From Gammaproteobacteria bacterium (GTDB lineage Bacteria; Pseudomonadota; Gammaproteobacteria; S012-40): DNA of 54,033 nucleotides. The notes under the pieces were generated by a model. That model did not search any database and was not told the origin of the DNA. It saw only the letters and a list, made by a program, of their open reading frames with translations. Location of the stretch: the NCBI GenBank assembly GCA_029881255.1, contig JAOUMY010000016.1, positions 1 to 54,033 of the forward strand, read 5' to 3'. Of the stretch, positions 53,117-54,033 are shown piece by piece (the first letter of the stretch is position 1; each line of letters begins with the position of its first letter). A program made the position numbers and the translations under genes.

Positions 53117-54033
<917 letters not shown>

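Overview
This window is chromosomal DNA of a Gram-negative bacterium, most likely a gammaproteobacterium. The evidence is gammaproteobacterial-type 5S and 23S rRNA, two-partner secretion, outer-membrane beta-barrels, lipoproteins, a Crp-type regulator, and an exosortase-B (XrtB/EpsI) exopolysaccharide locus. The species cannot be named from the sequence alone. Most genes lie on the minus strand.

Layout. (1) 1-1400: the N-terminus of an MDR-type oxidoreductase, the 3' remnant of a 129-residue-repeat gene, and an IS66 scrap. (2) 1434-8099: a three-gene operon of exported proteins (RCC1 propeller plus cadherin-like repeats, and two DUF1566 proteins). It lies between two copies of a 33-bp repeat, with transposase remnants (IS66, IS256) at the edges. 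(3) 8593-10093: a small degenerate PEP-CTERM protein and a secreted fibrinogen-C-like protein. (4) 10238-31769: the exopolysaccharide locus epsL-epsD-epsE ... epsF-epsG-xrtB-epsI-polymerase-glycosidase-glycosyltransferase-flippase-sulfotransferase-glycosyltransferase-glycosyltransferase. It is interrupted after epsE by four envelope or secreted-protein genes. From xrtB to about 11400 the DNA is visibly AT-richer than epsD/E/F/G, suggesting a replaced serotype-like cassette. No initiating sugar-phosphate transferase is present here. (5) 31944-35185: DUF302, DUF5666 and DUF6502 genes and a possible small RNA. (6) 35186-37922: a Crp-family regulator next to a CHASE2 adenylate cyclase. (7) 38029-52370: a candidate surface system. 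A putative sigma-54 promoter precedes PEP-CTERM protein -> giant TpsA adhesin -> TpsB transporter. Divergently there are an exported TPR-CHAT (caspase-like) protein, a DUF928 protein and a 57-residue peptide with no Lys or Arg; then an ExeA-type ATPase fused to FHA, a retropepsin-like protease and a HEAT-like protein. (8) 52922-54033: 5S and the 3' third of 23S rRNA.

How the parts may work together (inference). XrtB/EpsI would process PEP-CTERM proteins while the eps genes make a possibly sulfated exopolysaccharide. The PEP-CTERM/TpsA/TpsB operon would put a very large adhesin on the surface. Good matches to the Crp consensus (TGTGA-N6-TCACA) lie in front of the DUF928, acidic-peptide and ATPase-FHA genes, including one perfect match. 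The window also holds a cyclase and a regulator with a Crp-like recognition helix, so cAMP control of this module is a concrete hypothesis.

The most novel item is the co-location of an exported CHAT protein, DUF928, a TPS adhesin, a PEP-CTERM protein, AAA-FHA, a retropepsin-like protease and an acidic micro-protein. I know the CHAT/DUF928/TPS combination mainly from cyanobacteria.
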